Below are positions 10,945 through 20,739 of a stretch of DNA of 64,000 bases, piece by piece; the first letter of the stretch is position 1; each line of letters starts with the position of its first letter. The stretch covers positions 2,728,001 through 2,792,000 of the forward strand of contig JAPVLO010000138.1 in assembly GCA_027257055.1 (NCBI GenBank). Reading direction: 5' to 3'. The stretch is from Cephalopachus bancanus. Taxonomy: Eukaryota > Chordata > Mammalia > Primates > Tarsiidae. Under the pieces are notes generated by a model. It was not told where the DNA came from and did no database searches. It saw only the letters and a program-made list of their open reading frames with translations. Made by a program: the position numbers and the translations under genes.

Positions 10945-11157
10945 TCACACTTTTTTTATCCAGTCCAGCATCAATGGGCAGCATGGTTGGTTCCATGTTT
11001 TTGCTATTGTGATTAGAGCTACAGCAAACATACGTGTGCAGGTATCTTTTTTGTAGACTGATTTGAGTTCCTCTGGGTATATTCCCAGTAGGAGAATAGC
11101 TGGGTCATATGGAAAGTCAATTTCTAGTTCTTTCAGAAATGACCACACTGTCTCCAT
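10945..11157 (-). pseudogene. L1 ORF2 C-terminal fragment
   Basis: About 70 codons open in reverse. They contain the L1 ORF2 landmark YDPAILLLGIYPEELKS followed by ALITIAKTWNQP and LDWIKKV. In intact L1 this lies downstream of the reverse transcriptase, near the cysteine-rich C-terminus. The frame then breaks before the terminal segment, whose nucleotides are still recognisable at 10800-10940. Secure by motif; non-functional. Confidence 0.88.
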
Positions 11158-11189
11158 GACTCCTTGACTTAGACATCAGAGCTATACAA

Positions 11190-11670
11190 CATCTTCCTTT
11201 GTATGTCTACTCAACATTTCAAAATCAATATGGACCCAATTAACTTCTTGATGTTCCATTTAAACATGTTCTTCCCCAAATCTTTCCTAGTTTTATCATA
11301 ATACCACTAAACCCCTGGTTTCTTTGGCCAGAATTCTGGGGATCATTCTTAACCCCCTTTTTCCCTCTCACCATTGTCCAACCTGTCAGCAAGTCTTAGG
11401 GTTCCTACTCCAATATATATCCCTCATCATGCCCTGTAAAATGCTACATGATTGGATCCCTGGCCACTATTTCAAGCTTGTCTGTGCAAAACAGGCCTTT
11501 TCACTTACTCTTCATAACACATATACCTCCTAGAAATTATGTCTGTTTATTTATTGTCTCTATCCTTGTTAGGAAAGAACATTTTCAGTTTTTTTCTCAA
11601 GTTCATATCTGGAACAGTGCCTGACATGTTGTGGACACTCAATAATATTGGAGAATGAGTGAATCTGTAG
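11190..11670 (+). mobile_element. L2 LINE 3' end
   Basis: Order and wording fit the L2 3' region: CCAACCTGTCAGCAAGTC, GCATACTCC-type segments, then TTTATTGTCTCTATCC, AACAGTGCCTGACATG and a CTCAATAATATTG-type terminus at about 11650. Decayed. The 69-codon frame at 11324-11533 is L2-derived, not a gene. Confidence 0.65.
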
Positions 11671-12945
11671 CTATAATATGAATCCCCAAGTAGAAACAGG
11701 CCTGGAATTGATGGGAATTAGACAAGTGCACGTGACCCCCAATACACTGGACTGGGACATGTGGGTGGGTATGCTTTCATAGACACATCATTTATTTACA
11801 AAATATATTCTTGGCATTCCTTTTGACTACACAGAACCAAAAATGCCATATTGATTCCAGTAAATAATATAATTCTGTTTTCAACTCAAGATCATTCTGC
11901 AAGAATAAAAGCTCTCAAAAAAAAAAAAGGCAAAGAAATGTTTTTTTTTTTTGTTTGTCTCTTTTGAACTATCCATCTCTCCAACTCTCCTTCTCTACCT
12001 TCTGATATTTTTATACTTTGGGGACATATTTTGTGTCTTTCCTCTCATGGCCTAAAATGATGTTCAGACTAGTGATTGTAAGATGTATTATTGTGCCAAT
12101 TATTTCAATATGTGCGATAGTCTAAGCACATAAAAATGTGTCATGGTAATAAATTTGTTTTTGTACTCTTTGTAAATGTCTTATTTGCCCTAATAACTTT
12201 TCAGACAACACGTATAATAAATGCACTCTTCAGTGTGATTTGCATATCTCTCATCAGAAAAGTAATGTCTGTTTCAGAACTTAATAGTTGTATTTGATAT
12301 GTTTTTGATATGTTTAAATGGCCCTGAGTAATAATCCTCAGAGCTGTCCTTACCTCCCTGATAATGAATTTTATAGCCCTTTGCATTGTCATTTGCCTGG
12401 ACCTGCAATAAGCTAGTGACCAGAAATGTATGAAACATGCTGTTATAAAATCCTTAGTCTTTCTCTTCCAAATCTAATAATGGCTAAAATAGACATCATG
12501 TTCAGGTCCAGTGTACATGGATTTTGTTTCTCCTCCTGTATTCTGTTGTTTGACAGTTTCTTCTTTTACCCAGATTCTCATGCCATAAGAGTCATTCCTT
12601 AATGCCTGGCTCTCCTTCATTTCATATATCAAATTAGTCACCAAACCCTCTGAGTTTGCATACAGAGTATCTCTGGGATCCATTCTCTTTCCTTCAGCAC
12701 CATGGCCTCTTTTAAAAATTGGCCATTTCACCTCACAGAGTTGCATTCCCTAGGCTTCTGAATGTACCCCCTACTTCCTGTAAAACCAGAGAGAGGTTAA
12801 GCTCAAAATCATATCCCAAAGCCTCCTCCCAGAAGGTGCTAGGGTTTCAAGATGACTGTAGTGCTGCTCCATATCCAGCCACAGAAGTTGCACTTAAGGC
12901 AGGATATGCAACACAGAGTATAAATCGTGATACCTGACAGGCAGG
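11671..12945. other. No recognisable feature
   Basis: AT-rich with A and T homopolymers at 11918-11929 and 11941-11952. The frames at 12201-12392 (minus), 12474-12746 (minus) and 12719-12937 (plus) lack motifs and conflict with each other. Confidence 0.4.
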
Positions 12946-13150
12946 GTTTTAGAGCCCGTTTTAAAAGCACACCACTGCCTCTACCAGGGGTACGACTTTG
13001 GGCAAATTCACCTACGCAGAACTTAGTTGAACCATATTTTACTTTTATGTAATAATTCACACTTCATAGTATTGGTGAGAAGACTAAATAAGATCATGTG
13101 TATTAAAAGATATTTGCTGACGTGTTGGGTGCACACCAGATGCTCGTTTC
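12946..13150 (+). mobile_element. MIR SINE
   Basis: Follows the tRNA-derived MIR layout: a TTTTAGAGCCCG-type start, GACTTTGGGCAAATTCACC (core), then AAGACTAAATAAGATCATGTG, corresponding to the MIR 3' part. Old mammalian-wide SINE. Confidence 0.6.
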
Positions 13151-13499
13151 CTTCCTGCATTCCCCTGCCACTTCAAGGCACCACCAGATGGTAGCCAAAG
13201 CACTCCTGCAGGAGCCCTGCAAGCTTTCCTTATCCTTTCATACTGTCCTCATTTGGGGACCAGGGATATCCTTATTTTTCAAACAGTGTTTGGGAACCTG
13301 GATGAGACTACATTCTGTCTCAGGGAACCTATTTGGTTTTGCTTCTGCAATCCTTCCTCTACAATAGCTAAAAACTTTCTCTTCATGCTGCCGTCTTGCT
13401 GTGATATACAACGATGACTCCCTCTGGGTTCTAAGCAACAATACAGATTTCTTAGGCTTCCCTGCTCTCACCCTCACATAATTTCCCAAACACAGCTCT

Positions 13500-13835
13500 A
13501 CCATTCATTCTTTTCGTCTGCGTGGCTTTCTCATAAAGTTCCTGTTCTTTCACTTCTCTGCACCCTGCATGGCCAGTCCCTCCAATTAAGTGCTTTCCCT
13601 ACTTGTAGGTCCTATAAGGCCCAATATTTTCAGATAAAATCCTCTTGGAAACTTTGCCAACCAATGTCTCATCAGCTTTGTGTTCCCGGTGTACTTGGAT
13701 ATGTCTGTAAGCATATATCTTGTCATATTGGTACTATTTGCATCTTATTCACCTTACCCAATTAGCATGTAAATCCCTTGAGTGAATAACAGTAACACAG
13801 TGCCTAGAATGTACTTGAAAGTTCATAAATAATGA
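13500..13835 (+). mobile_element. L2 LINE 3' end
   Basis: L2-like run of short pyrimidine-rich coding remnants (CTTGGAAACTTTGCC) ends with ATGTAAATCCCTTGAGTG and AACACAGTGCCTAGAATGTA followed by TTCATAAATAATGAG, the usual L2 terminus. Confidence 0.6.
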
Positions 13836-14196
13836 GTAGATAATGGAAACTGTTATTATCATTTTATCTATTGCCCTTACCTATTTGAAAATTTTTCTTT
13901 TCCCAAACACTGGCATTCTTATCCAAATTTTCTTCATCAAACTGTGCTACCATTTTGTATTCTGTAGGAGCAAAGGTGATGTTTATGCAAGCACTATTTT
14001 CATGTAATTCTGAACAGCGAGCGACTTAAGAACCTGAAAGAAAACTGTAGCATGTATGTTTCTCTCATTTGCATGAAGATAGCATTCCATAATCGAGATT
14101 TCAAAGTTGAGAAATTTTAAAACCTGTGTTAAAAAAGAAACCCTTGGAAAAATTCATCATATTTTTGCCAGCTTTTAAATAAATAAATTGGAAAGC

Positions 14197-14421
14197 AATG
14201 AAGCAGATTTTTTTTTTTTAGAATAGAAAATATAGTTTATTTAGAAAGTAAATTGGAGAGAGAGAGAAAGAAAGAAAGAGGGATTCACCTCCCCAAAGGA
14301 AGGGAGGGGGCCAAAGCTCAAGAAAACATGCTCTGGCCATAGCTCAAAGAGCACATGGCCACACCATAGCTTAGCAAGGCAATGGCTGCCATGGCCTGGC
14401 AATGGCCATAATAAAGCAGAA
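14197..14421 (-). mobile_element. Poly(A)-tailed retrocopy of LTR sequence with target duplication
   Basis: Bases 14221-14409 are homologous to the LTR-like element at about 1340-1500 (shared GGAGGGGGCCAAAGCT, CACATGGCCACACCATAGC). On the minus strand the copy passes the AATAAA signal and about 20 bases later ends in a 12-base A tract (14208-14219 as T). It is flanked by a near-identical 12-mer, AATGAAGCAGAT (14197-14208) and AATAAAGCAGAA (14410-14421). Poly(A) after the signal, a target duplication and a truncated other end are the hallmarks of L1-mediated retroposition of an LTR-containing transcript, not of retroviral integration. The 62-codon frame inside is a by-product. Confidence 0.65.
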
Positions 14422-14464
14422 TTTAACAATCTTCAAAAGAAACACACATTTTAGTCTCCAAATT

Positions 14465-14818
14465 CCTTTGTACTTTCATACTGCAAGTTGGTAGCAAATA
14501 CAGAGTGGTAATGATAGAGCTTCTGCTATTCAATCAAAGGTGTATCCCATTTGTAAGTCCTTCAGGAATTACTGATGTCCTCAGTCAAAACCAATAATTA
14601 ATATTTGCAATGGAGGCATAAATATGATCTTAACACACTAACCACTTTTTCTTGTTTAAAATGTTGAACCCCTGGCCGGGCTCGGTGACTCAGCCTGCAA
14701 TCCCAGCACTCCGGGAGGCCGAGGTGCGTGGATTGTCTGAGCCCGCAGGTTCGAGACTAGCCTATGCAATTTGGCAAGAACTCGACTCTACAAAAAATAA
14801 AAATAATTATGTGTATGT
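14465..14818 (+). repeat. Direct duplication, copy 1 (with partial Alu)
   Basis: Bases 14511-14818 align with 17187-17486 at an offset of 2676, with only scattered mismatches. Landmarks shared are TCTGCTATTCAATCAAAGGT, TATTTGCAATGGAGGCATAA and CTTTTTCTTGTTTAAAATG. The similarity probably begins some 40 bases earlier with gaps. The same Alu begins at the same base in both copies, so the duplication came after that Alu inserted. Copy 1 ends inside the Alu mid-linker and runs into a TA microsatellite. Confidence 0.85.
14672..14806 (+). mobile_element. Alu left arm only (within duplication)
   Basis: Starts GGCCGGGCTCGGTGACTCAG after the site AAAATGTTGAACCCC and stops at the mid A-rich linker (CTACAAAAAATAAAAATAAT). 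The right arm is absent. The full-length sister is at 17351-17655. Confidence 0.88.
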
Positions 14819-14821
14819 ATG

Positions 14822-14854
<33 letters not shown>

Positions 14855-14872
14855 ATATATATATATATATAT
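14822..14872. repeat. (TA)n microsatellite
   Basis: Two long TA runs separated by an ACACATACA interruption, directly after the broken Alu. Self-complementary and likely unstable. Confidence 0.93.
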
Positions 14873-15908
14873 CCCTAGCATGATGGACCTGAGACAAACT
14901 CCTACTTAGAAAAGGGTGAGAAGATATAGGAAGAATTGACATTCAGTTCTGGTATCGTATTTCACCTCAGGACAACCAGGCAAAAAGGCACCCCACCTTC
15001 ACAGGTACTATGTCTCTCCCAGGGTAACTTAATGAACACCTGTGGTTCCCTGCACAAGAACGTTCACACACAGGTCAAGGCCAGAGCGAGCAGAGCATTT
15101 AAACCTCTAACCAGGAAGCCTGCTCTACCGTGGGTCTAGACCAGGCTTAAACATTTCTATAATTCCATCTGGGGAGGGTCGGGTCATTGTACTGTTCCCT
15201 TCCACATGTGTGATGTGTTTATATTCTTTGTATTATTTTAACATCCTTTTATCCCATCTCTCAAGAAATCTGGGTGTTCATGGTATGTTTCTGCACTCTT
15301 GAGTTTATGTATGAGCATCTCCCACTTTATAAAATAACTGACAAAGTAGCGAACTTGTACTTCCTGACATAACATGAGCAAAGAGTGTCATTCAAGTGTG
15401 ATTTGTTAAGTATTTTTTTAAAAAATAGTCTCATGCCTGGAGAAAGATAAGAATATTTTTAGCCTCTTTTCATTACTTTAAAAGGAATTTTCTAACAAAT
15501 TCAGCTTAAGTATAAATACAACTCTTAATTATCTATAACAATGGGGAATGGAAAATTGGAATCTACAGATAATTCAAAGTTTTATTTTAAAGAGCACATT
15601 AAACCTTTGTTCCCATTGAGCTTCTTAGGATTGCCTAGAGCTGAGAATTAATTTGTGTGAATTTTATCATTTTTATTTGACACTTCACCCAAGGAAGAGG
15701 AGCTGACCTGCAGTAAATTAGGCCCTGGGTAGCTAGAAAAAGAGTGAAATCTGAAACCAAAGGGTTTGAATCAACTACAATTTTCATATCTAACCCTTGA
15801 AATATTTTAAATGAAACAAATCTTCATTTTGGATTTATCACAGCAATAGACAGAACTAAATACAAAACATTTTGAATGTGTGGATTTTCTAGAAAGGATC
15901 GTCTGTAG
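14873..15908. other. No recognisable feature
   Basis: No gene and no clear repeat. The frame at 14936-15139 has no motif. Confidence 0.4.
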
Positions 15909-16226
15909 TGTTGTCATTTGTTTTGTTTTGTTCGAGTAGGGCTCTTACTGTTGCCCAGGCTGGAGTGTAGTGGCACCCTCACGGTCACCGCAGCCTTGAC
16001 CTACTGGGTTCAGGCGATCCTTCCACCTCTGCATTCCAAGTAGCTTGAACTACAGGTGTGCGCCACCATGCCTGGCTAATTTTTTAATTTATTATAGAGA
16101 TGAGGTCACGCCAAGTTGCCCAGACTGATCTCAAACCCCTTGGCTCAGGCAGTCCTTTCACCTCTGCTTCCCAAAGTGGTGAAATTACAGGTGTGAGCTA
16201 CCTTGCCTGGCAGTGTGGTCATTTGT
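15909..16226 (-). mobile_element. Alu, full length, older copy, with target duplication
   Basis: Minus-strand dimer with a (TTTTG)n-type tail at 15919-15932. The target duplication TGTTGTCATTTGT (15909-15921) and GTGTGGTCATTTGT (16213-16226) frames the element. CpG positions are mostly decayed, so it is older than the strongly CpG-rich copies. Confidence 0.9.
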
Positions 16227-17150
16227 AAGTAGAGAGTCATGTCTTTGATTCGACCTCTTGGATCAAGCCATGCTATAACTGTTTCATAGTTTATCAAATT
16301 CATTCTTTACCAACAACAAAACACAACACTTTTTCTGTGTTTTTTTTTTCTTCTACATTCTTCAAGTGCTTGTCATCAACAGAAAACCACTCACTAATGT
16401 GGTCCCATTTCTGAGGTAGATAAGTAATGTTTTGTGGCTTGGTAGTGGTGGTGGTGGTGGTAAAATCAGCATGCAAAGAAAAAAAACAGTCCATAGGATC
16501 TATCCTATGCTGTCTTTTTGGTTCTGCTTCTCCCTTTGAAAAGGCTTACTGCCCAACCAGCAAATGCAACAAAGAATAAATACAGGGCAATATAACCACA
16601 ATCACAGAGGGTTTTCCCAAAACTCACCTAACACTTTGCCTCACTTTAGTCTCCAAACTCTGCCATATTTGTTGGGAGGAGGGCTTCACAAGCATTATCC
16701 ACCAACTTCTAAAAGGATATTCAGTTTTCTTTATTATCCTTTGAAGATGAGTAACATTCTCTATGGGTCAGTAACAACCAGAATCTGAAATCCATCACTG
16801 CAACAGTCCAATGAAGCACAAGTGCTGTGATGCATGTCCCTAAAGACCTGGAACCTTCCTGAATACACTGAAATCCAAATCCTCTAAAGTTGTCAGGAGG
16901 AAGAATCCTCCATTCGTGAGAAGGCACAGTGGATGGCTAGCCCTTCCAGTCACTCCCCTGTGATGCCCTTTTCCTTAGGGATCTCTCTGATGGCATTCCC
17001 ACACCCTCTCTGGCCGGGCTGTGACTGTGAAGCTCCTGGTCTAGGTTTGCACGCTTGTCCTCCATTCACCAAGCGTGTCATGACTGCTCTCTGTTGCTTC
17101 AGGTGAACCAGCTACTCATGCAAAATTCACCTTGATCCTCATGGAGGTAA
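16227..17150. other. No recognisable feature
   Basis: Includes a short (GGT)n at 16446-16461. The sequence from 16560 to 17110 is less AT-rich and might be an old LTR or retroviral fragment, but I see no decisive landmark. The frames at 16564-16788 and 16721-16927 have no domain. Confidence 0.35.
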
Positions 17151-17154
17151 TATA

Positions 17155-17486
17155 TGTCTTCCTTTTCCAAATTGGTTGTGAAAATAATGATAGAGCCTCT
17201 GCTATTCAATCAAAGGTGTATCCCATTTGTAAGTACTTCAGGAAATTACTGGTGTCCTGAATCAAAACCTATAATTAATATTTGCAATGGAGGCATAAAT
17301 AAGAACTTAATAAACTAATCACTTTTTCTTGTTTAAAATGCTGAACCCCTGGCTGGGCTCGGTGGCTCAGCCTGTAATCTCAGCACTCTGGGAGGCCCAG
17401 GCGCATGGATTGTCTGAGCCCGCTGGTTTGAGACTAGCTTGTGCAACTTAGCAAGAACTTGACTCTACAAAAAATAAAAAGAATTA
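17155..17486 (+). repeat. Direct duplication, copy 2 (with the full Alu)
   Basis: Sister of 14465-14818. Here the Alu is intact and flanked by its target duplication, AAAATGCTGAACCCC on the left (from 17336) and AAAATGTTGAACCCC on the right (from about 17652). This is therefore the better-preserved copy. The duplicated block ends inside the Alu near its A-rich linker. Confidence 0.85.
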
Positions 17487-17655
17487 GCCAGGCATGGTAG
17501 CATGCGCCTGTAGTTCTGGCTACTTGGAAAACTGAGGCAGAAGAATCGCCAGAGCCCAGCAGGTCGACTCTGGGTGGCCGTGAGTGTGCCACTGCCCTCC
17601 AGCCTGGGTGAGGGAGTGAGATTCTGACTCAAAAAAATAAAATAAATAAATAAAA
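17351..17655 (+). mobile_element. Alu, full length
   Basis: Starts GGCTGGGCTCGGTGGCTCAG and ends in an (AAAT)n tail at 17631-17655. Flanked by the 15 bp target duplication described for the duplicated block. The Pol III B box region is partly decayed (GGTTTGAGACT). Confidence 0.92.
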
Positions 17656-18028
17656 TGTTGAACCCCAAAGTAATATTTAGTCTGCTACATAAAATGACAT
17701 CTCCTTAAGCAATTTTTAGTCTTTTAAGACAAAATAAAGTCCTATTATCTGATTTGAGAATAAATTTTAATTTTATTTTCTAATTCGGCAGAACACAAAA
17801 ACAAATTCTTTGGGATAGTTAAATATTCAATGTTGATACAGTCATCTTGTATTATATTTACTACTCTTGGGTACAATTCTAGACAGACTATGAGTCCCTT
17901 GAAATTTTTTGTAAAAAATGTACACATCCTTGTATATGTCATCGTGAGAAAAAAAGATAAAACCGTCTTCCTCAGAACCATGGCATAAGATGAAATCCAT
18001 TCATGTATGTAAATTCCTTTAAGCAGTG
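17656..18028. other. Spacer between inverted Alus
   Basis: AT-rich. The 119-codon minus frame (17745-18104) extends from here into the next Alu and is not gene-like. Confidence 0.4.
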
Positions 18029-18323
18029 GGTTTTTTTTTTTTTTTTGAGCTGGAGTCTCACTCTGTCGCCCAGATTGAGTGCAGCGGCCGCTCCCGGCCA
18101 CCACAGCCTCGACCTGCTGGGCTCCGGCAATCCTTCCGCCTCAGCCTTCCAAATAGCTGGAACTACAGGCGTGCACTACTATGCCCAGCTCATTTTTTGA
18201 TTTATTGTAGAGATGAGGTCTCACCAAATTACCCAGGCGGGTCTCGAACCCACGGGCTCAGGCAATCCACTCATCTCAGCCTCCCAAGGCGCAGGATTAC
18301 AGGCTGAGCCACCAAGCTCGCTT
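18029..18323 (-). mobile_element. Alu, full length, young CpG-rich copy
   Basis: Minus strand. The T tail is at 18030-18045, then GAGCTGGAGTCTCACTCTGT, and the end is at about 18320. CAGTGGGTTTTTT before and TAGTGTGTTTTTT after suggest the target duplication. It has the undeleted junction between the arm segments (ATTTGG retained). Inverted relative to the Alu 375 bp upstream. Confidence 0.92.
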
Positions 18324-18850
18324 AGTGTGTTTTTTAATACAGAAAAATACTCATGTGTGTGGACTCACTGAAGTCCATGAAGGACACTGATGAGTCCATC
18401 TGCACATGCCCATAGATATGTTTCCACAACAACAGGAATATGCTTGCTCATATCCTAAAGACTATGTATTATGATGATACAGCTTTATTATCCACTAACT
18501 CATTTTATTATGCTCTGGGTTATCATCATGAAGATGTTAATTTCTCATGATTTCTCTGGTTCACTCTATGAAAAAAATCCCTTTGCTGAAAAAAAAACAA
18601 ATATCTTGAAATTAGTGGCAACAAAATAGATTTTAGAAGATCTGTTTAAAGTGCATTTATTAACATCTGACTGTATATGGGTTACTTTATTTTTGCATGC
18701 AGAAAAATAGTATGAATGTTTAAAAAACAACTGTGCAGAGTTAGAGAGCGCCAACTGTGACCACCAACACCTTATTGCCACCTGTATCTCAAATTTAGAG
18801 GCAGATGGACTTGCCCCAGCTACTTTATATCATGTAAAGAAGTTCCTGGA
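18324..18850. other. No recognisable feature
   Basis: AT-rich spacer; the minus frame 18566-18781 is motif-free. Confidence 0.4.
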
Positions 18851-18851
18851 T

Positions 18852-19098
18852 TGGCCAGACATGGAGGCTCTCACCTATAATCCCAGCACTTACTTTGGGA
18901 GGCTGAGGCAGGAGGATTGCTTGAGCCCAGGAGTTTGAGACCAGTCTAGGCAACAAAATGAGACCTCATCTCTACAAAAATTAAAACAATTAATTGGGTG
19001 TATTGCCACATGCCTATATGTCCAGCTACTCAGAAGGCTGACTGCTCTCCAGCTTTCTGACAGAGTGAGACCCCAACTCAAAAAATTAAATTAATTAA
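18852..19098 (+). mobile_element. Alu, old copy with deleted right arm
   Basis: Left arm resembles ancestral Alu (AGCACTTACTTTGGGAGG, GAGTTTGAGACC). The right arm has a deletion between AGAAGGCTGA and CTGCTCTCCAG. The tail is an (AATT)n-type run. Decayed. Confidence 0.88.
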
Positions 19099-19114
19099 CC
19101 TCATTTACATGTTT

Positions 19115-19222
19115 TAAAAGTGCACATTTCTAGGTCTTCTTCCTGACCTACTGGGTCAGAATGCCTGAGGTAGAACTGTATTTTAACAAGCAACTCAGGT
19201 GACTTCTACATCCTGTCTGTAA
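19115..19222 (+). mobile_element. MER5-like hAT fossil, interrupted
   Basis: CATTTCTAGGTCTTCTTCC and TGGGTCAGAATGCCTGAGG, then TTTTAACAAGCAACTCAGG and GTGACTTCTA follow MER5A order (hAT-Charlie non-autonomous element). The next Alu inserted at its 3' side. Confidence 0.55.
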
Positions 19223-19228
19223 AGCACT

Positions 19229-19521
19229 TTTTTTTTTTGAGTTGGAGTCTCAATCTGTCACCCAGAACAGAGTGCAGTGGCACACTCGTGGCTACCCCAG
19301 CGTCAACCTGCTGGGCTCTGGTGATCCTTTCACCTCAGCCTTCCGAGTAGCCGGAACTACAGGCATGCACTACCACAGCTGGCTAATTTTTTTTTATTTA
19401 TTGTAGAGGCGAAGTCTTGCCAAGTTGGCCGGGTGGGTCTCGAACCCGTGCGCTCAGGCGATCCCCTCGCCTCAGCCTCCCAAAGTGCTGGGATTACAGG
19501 CTGAACCACCAAACCTGGTCA
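19229..19521 (-). mobile_element. Alu, full length
   Basis: Minus strand, T tail at 19229-19238, element ending at about 19521. GCACTTT occurs on both sides (19223-19229 and 19522-19528) as a likely target duplication. It has the full, undeleted arm junction. Confidence 0.92.
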
Positions 19522-19528
19522 GCACTTT

Positions 19529-20275
19529 AAAAAAAAAAAAACGCCTTACATTTTGTATAATTGAGACTTGCACATCGATTCTTAACTTTTTACTCTAAAA
19601 AAAGTATCAACTTGCATTATCAACAAATAACTTTGGAATCAGATATCACATGTTACATTCTGATTATCTTTAAAGGAAAATTATTTTGTCCTATCTTCAA
19701 AAAACATATCGATGGCTACTTCCCAGGCATATATTTTGTTTTATACATGACAAGAAACTTCTTAATAAGATTAGTATCCCTAAATGTTGCAAACAATCTA
19801 ATAGTCATGTTTCTAATTTATTTCAATGGCTGTATCTCTGGGACAGGGGTAATATATTTGAACGTAAAACCCAAGTTGGGATTCCTCTAATCAGTAAACT
19901 CTTCATGTAATATGACTGAATTTCTAATTCATAATTGTATGATATTATGTGCACACATACATGGACATACACATAAAGCATGCGTAACGCATATGTGTGT
20001 ATATGTGTATACACATATACATACAGAAGAAATCATATAAATATTAATATATACACAACAAAACTAAAATAATTTGGGACTTACAACCAAGCATGATTTT
20101 AGGAGTGACTGATTTCTCTTTATCCCAAACCTGTTTCCATTAGTCCATTTTGCTTTGTTTGTTTAGGCCTAGGAAAGCCAACATAAGGTTAAGAACTTCA
20201 GGGTCTGCATCATACAAATCCATGTCTTTTGACCTCTAATGTCTCATATAGTGATACACACATATCATTGAGCAG
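19529..20275. other. AT-rich sequence with alternating purine-pyrimidine tract
   Basis: No gene; the 109-codon frame at 19561-19890 is motif-free. From about 19945 to 20035 the sequence is rich in TG/CA and TA steps and includes a perfect palindrome (19998-20021). Confidence 0.4.
19998..20021. repeat. 24-bp perfect palindrome
   Basis: Self-complementary, centred at 20009/20010 on a GTATAC core. It lies in a region of TG/CA/TA alternation, so a microsatellite origin is the simplest explanation. Confidence 0.85.
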
Positions 20276-20277
20276 TG

Positions 20278-20301
20278 ATGGATGAATGAATGAATGAATG
20301 C
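20278..20301. repeat. (GAAT)n short tandem repeat
   Basis: About five GAAT units following GATG. Confidence 0.9.
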
Positions 20302-20317
20302 GAAAACAATGACTTAG

Positions 20318-20604
20318 ACCAGGAGTCTAAGGCCAAATCCAGCCTGTTTATTCTTCTGTAGCCCTGGAGCTAGGAGGCATTTTTAAATTTTAAAACTTGT
20401 TTCCAAAAACCAAAAGGTTGACACCACTTTATGACACACAAAAATGATAAGAAATTCCAGTTTCAGTGTTTTATGAGAACATAGCCACGCTCATTTGCTT
20501 AGACATTGTGGCTGTTTGTGTCCTGCAGTGATAAGGTTAAGCAGTTGTAGCAAAGACCACATGGCCTGTGAAACTGAAAATATTGACCGTCTGGCCCTTA
20601 ACAG
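20318..20604 (+). mobile_element. hAT-type DNA transposon fossil
   Basis: Begins at GACCAGGAGTCTAAGGCC. It contains AACATAGCCACGCTCATTTG, then GCAAAGACCACATGGCC and CTGGCCCTTAACAGAAAGTT, the order of an abundant mammalian hAT non-autonomous repeat that ends with a reverse-complementary 'gggtcggcaaact'-like terminus. The exact family is not assigned. Confidence 0.6.
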
Positions 20605-20738
20605 AAAGTTTACCAATGCCATAGTTTAGACAGATTAAGTGTCTTGCCCAGAGTGCTGTAAAAATGTAAATAATGACTCTGGAATCAAAGTCGGATGTTT
20701 GAACTCCAAATGCAGTACCTTTTTCTCCATCCTACTCT
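20605..20738 (-). mobile_element. MIR SINE
   Basis: Reverse MIR landmarks: AGATTAAGTGTCTTGCCC, then a gap and GACTCTGGAATCAAAGTCGG. Old mammalian SINE. Confidence 0.55.
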
Positions 20739-20739
20739 G

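Larger units (their letters stand above)
10612..11157 (-). mobile_element. Lineage-type L1, 3' end (5'-truncated)
   Basis: Second minus-strand copy of the younger L1 family. The 3' terminus is at AGGGTACAATTCAGCATTAT. The 3' UTR holds two copies of a G-rich unit (in sense) at 10687-10763, and the ORF2 C-terminus extends to 11157, where the copy is truncated. Confidence 0.9.

Noticed and set aside
19561..19890. 109-codon plus frame
   Set aside because: Two overlapping frames, no motif, AT-rich.
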